A stretch of DNA of 34,514 nucleotides from an uncultured Prevotellaceae bacterium (lineage in GTDB: Bacteria > Bacteroidota > Bacteroidia > Bacteroidales > Bacteroidaceae). Within the stretch, counting starts at the first letter, position 1; each line of letters begins with the position of its first letter. The position numbers and the translations under genes are program-made. Below the pieces are notes generated by a model. The model saw only the letters and a list, made by a program, of their open reading frames with translations, made no database searches and was not told the origin of the DNA. Location of the stretch: NCBI GenBank assembly GCA_902763615.1, contig CACWSX010000009.1, forward strand, positions 1 to 34,514. The letters are read 5' to 3'. Of the stretch, positions 33,052 to 34,514 are shown piece after piece.

Positions 33052-34514
33052 AAGCCCCAAAGATTATAGTTTACATCGTAGCCAGCCAGCATGAACCAGT
33101 TGGCCAGTTTTTGTTCGTAGCTGCGTAGCAGATAGAGGGGTGCCTCGACATTCTCCTCAAGCGACGTGCTTGGTGCATGCTCCCGAGCCCCTATGCCGGT
33201 CTTGAGATAGAGATAGGCAAGTGCCAAGTCCTGTATGGTGATGCCGGAATCCTCGCACATCTCATTGAGGTCGTCGGTGGTCAGGTCTACTACCTTCAGT
33301 TTCTCTTCTATATCAGGTATCAGGTCGAAGAGATTCACCCTGCGTCTGGCAAATCCGCCATCGTCGACCACCTTCTTCAGGTCGATGCCCAGACTCTCGA
33401 GTGTCTTGATGGCCTTCATGAGGTTCATATCGCCCACGATTTCCTGGTAATAGCGGTTCTGCTCGCCCTCATAGTAGAGCACGGGCCAAAACTGGATGGC
33501 CGCCATGGTCTGGATGAGCCATACGATGGCCGAGAGGGTGTGGTTGAGCTTGATCACGATGGTATTGGTCTGGAGATTGGTCTTGCCGGGCACGATGCTC
33601 GGTACGAAACCCTTCTCCCTCATCCAGGGAATGATGGCGCGCACGCATTGTATGGGCACATAGTTGTCGTGGCGGCTATGCTCGATGTAGTATTTCTGCG
33701 TCAGGTCGGGCTCCCAGCCGTTCGTCAGGCTGACTTTCTCCAGTACTGCCATGAAAGCTTTGGCCTGCGGTGTTTCCAAGTCCATATAGGCGGGCTGTAT
33801 CAGGTTGTGGAGCGAGTCTTCCATACTCACGCCGTAGTCGCTCAGCGTCTTCTTGCTCTTGGTCTTGATGAATGTTTCGACACCCGATGCCAGCGGCTCC
33901 TTGAACATATCCTTGAAGTCGATGTCGAGATGGCAGTTCACCACCGTCGAAATCATCATCATGACCACATCCTTACAGTCGCAGCACCAGTCTTTTTTCA
34001 CATACTCTCTATAGGCCACGCCAAAGTCGGTAGGTCCTCCGCCGGCAAAGGTCTTGGTGAAGGTAACGCCTTTGTCCTTATACTCCATGTCGCGCAACTT
34101 GGCCACTTTGAGTGACTCTGCGCCTCCTTGCGAGAAGCCGAGGTTGAAGAGATACTTGCCCTGTGGCAATTGCTCATCCTCGAGAATCTTCCGGGCTGCC
34201 AACAACCCGTCGAGCGAGTTGCGGGCATTCACGTCGCCGCTGAGGTAGAACATCGGGTACTGGCTCGACGACCCGTAGCCGATGAAATCGCTCATCACGA
34301 GGATGTAGTTTGGCTTCAGTGGATTGGCCAAGAGACCGTTGAGCAGTTCATGGTTGCCCGTCGACGGACAGTCCTCCGGCGACCCTAATGTCGCGCGGTT
34401 GAAGAGCATGATGCCGTCGCAGGGAGTGCCTTCGATGATGTTCTGGGGAATCATGATCACACCGCTGATGGTGGCAGGCTTGCCATCGGCATCCTTCGAG
34501 GGGTACTCATAGAT
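33048..34514 (-). CDS. Secretory-lipase-like alpha/beta hydrolase (5' end outside window)
   Basis: The frame is open to the right edge, so 488 C-terminal residues are visible and any signal peptide is missing. The first visible residues (IYEYPSKDADGKPATISGVI) match the opening strand of large secreted alpha/beta-hydrolase esterases. The nucleophile elbow is GFSQGG (Ser codon at 34131-34133). Candidate triad partners are Asp in SRHDNYVP and His in KLNHTLSA. After the hydrolase domain there is a helical C-terminal extension of about 120 residues ending GYDVNYNLWGL, with no recognised family. It overlaps the following lipoprotein gene by four bases, so the two probably work together at the cell surface. 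An esterase or lipase is likely. The substrate is unknown. Confidence 0.8.
   Translation of the reverse strand: MYEYPSKDADGKPATISGVIMIPQNIIEGTPCDGIMLFNRATLGSPEDCPSTGNHELLNGLLANPLKPNYILVMSDFIGYGSSSQYPMFYLSGDVNARNSLDGLLAARKILEDEQLPQGKYLFNLGFSQGGAESLKVAKLRDMEYKDKGVTFTKTFAGGGPTDFGVAYREYVKKDWCCDCKDVVMMMISTVVNCHLDIDFKDMFKEPLASGVETFIKTKSKKTLSDYGVSMEDSLHNLIQPAYMDLETPQAKAFMAVLEKVSLTNGWEPDLTQKYYIEHSRHDNYVPIQCVRAIIPWMREKGFVPSIVPGKTNLQTNTIVIKLNHTLSAIVWLIQTMAAIQFWPVLYYEGEQNRYYQEIVGDMNLMKAIKTLESLGIDLKKVVDDGGFARRRVNLFDLIPDIEEKLKVVDLTTDDLNEMCEDSGITIQDLALAYLYLKTGIGAREHAPSTSLEENVEAPLYLLRSYEQKLANWFMLAGYDVNYNLWGL

Overview
The window looks like a chromosomal segment of a Prevotella-like member of the Bacteroidales. 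Supporting signs are TAnnTTTG -7 boxes with TTTG/TTG elements about 20 bases upstream, weak or absent Shine-Dalgarno sites, a TonB-dependent receptor, secreted GH3 and C10 enzymes, a hybrid two-component regulator remnant and many lipoprotein signals. No rRNA, tRNA, CRISPR array, transposase or phage gene was found.

Layout. Positions 1-1447 (+) hold the C-terminal half of pyruvate phosphate dikinase. Positions 1501-7421 (-) form a tightly spaced run read right to left: a 112-residue remnant of a hybrid two-component regulator, a secreted GH3 beta-glucosidase, an iron/zinc alcohol dehydrogenase, a lipoprotein nitroreductase, MsrA and a double GNAT acetyltransferase. A 453-bp divergent gap follows. 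Positions 7875-11938 (+) encode a 1207-residue C10 cysteine peptidase with a very long coiled-coil tail and a small Ala/Lys-rich exported protein. Positions 12020-14197 (-) encode Tex. Positions 14277-16882 (+) encode a LolA-like exported protein and an ABC-F ATPase, ending in a strong terminator.

The most unusual part is 17004-25562 (+). It is a compact five-gene cassette: a four-zinc-ribbon protein, a Hanks-type Ser/Thr kinase with membrane segments, a protein with a zinc ribbon and four CbxX/CfqX-type AAA+ modules, a zinc-ribbon/FHA protein and a PP2C phosphatase. Genes overlap by one base or lie about 10 bases apart behind one good promoter. It has a writer (kinase), reader (FHA), eraser (PP2C) and ATP-driven remodeller (AAA+), with zinc ribbons in three of the five proteins. 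No type VI secretion genes and no TerY-like vWA gene lie in the window, so it matches neither familiar context. Homoserine O-acyltransferase (with the acetyl-CoA-type Glu111), a U32-family hydroxylase-like protein and a polytopic lipoprotein follow with almost no spacing and may share the transcript.

Positions 29302-31839 (+) encode a TonB-dependent receptor with an odd Met/Gln/Ala-rich insert and its own promoter. Positions 31864-34514 (-) encode an unrecognised lipoprotein and a partial secreted alpha/beta hydrolase joined by an ATGA overlap.
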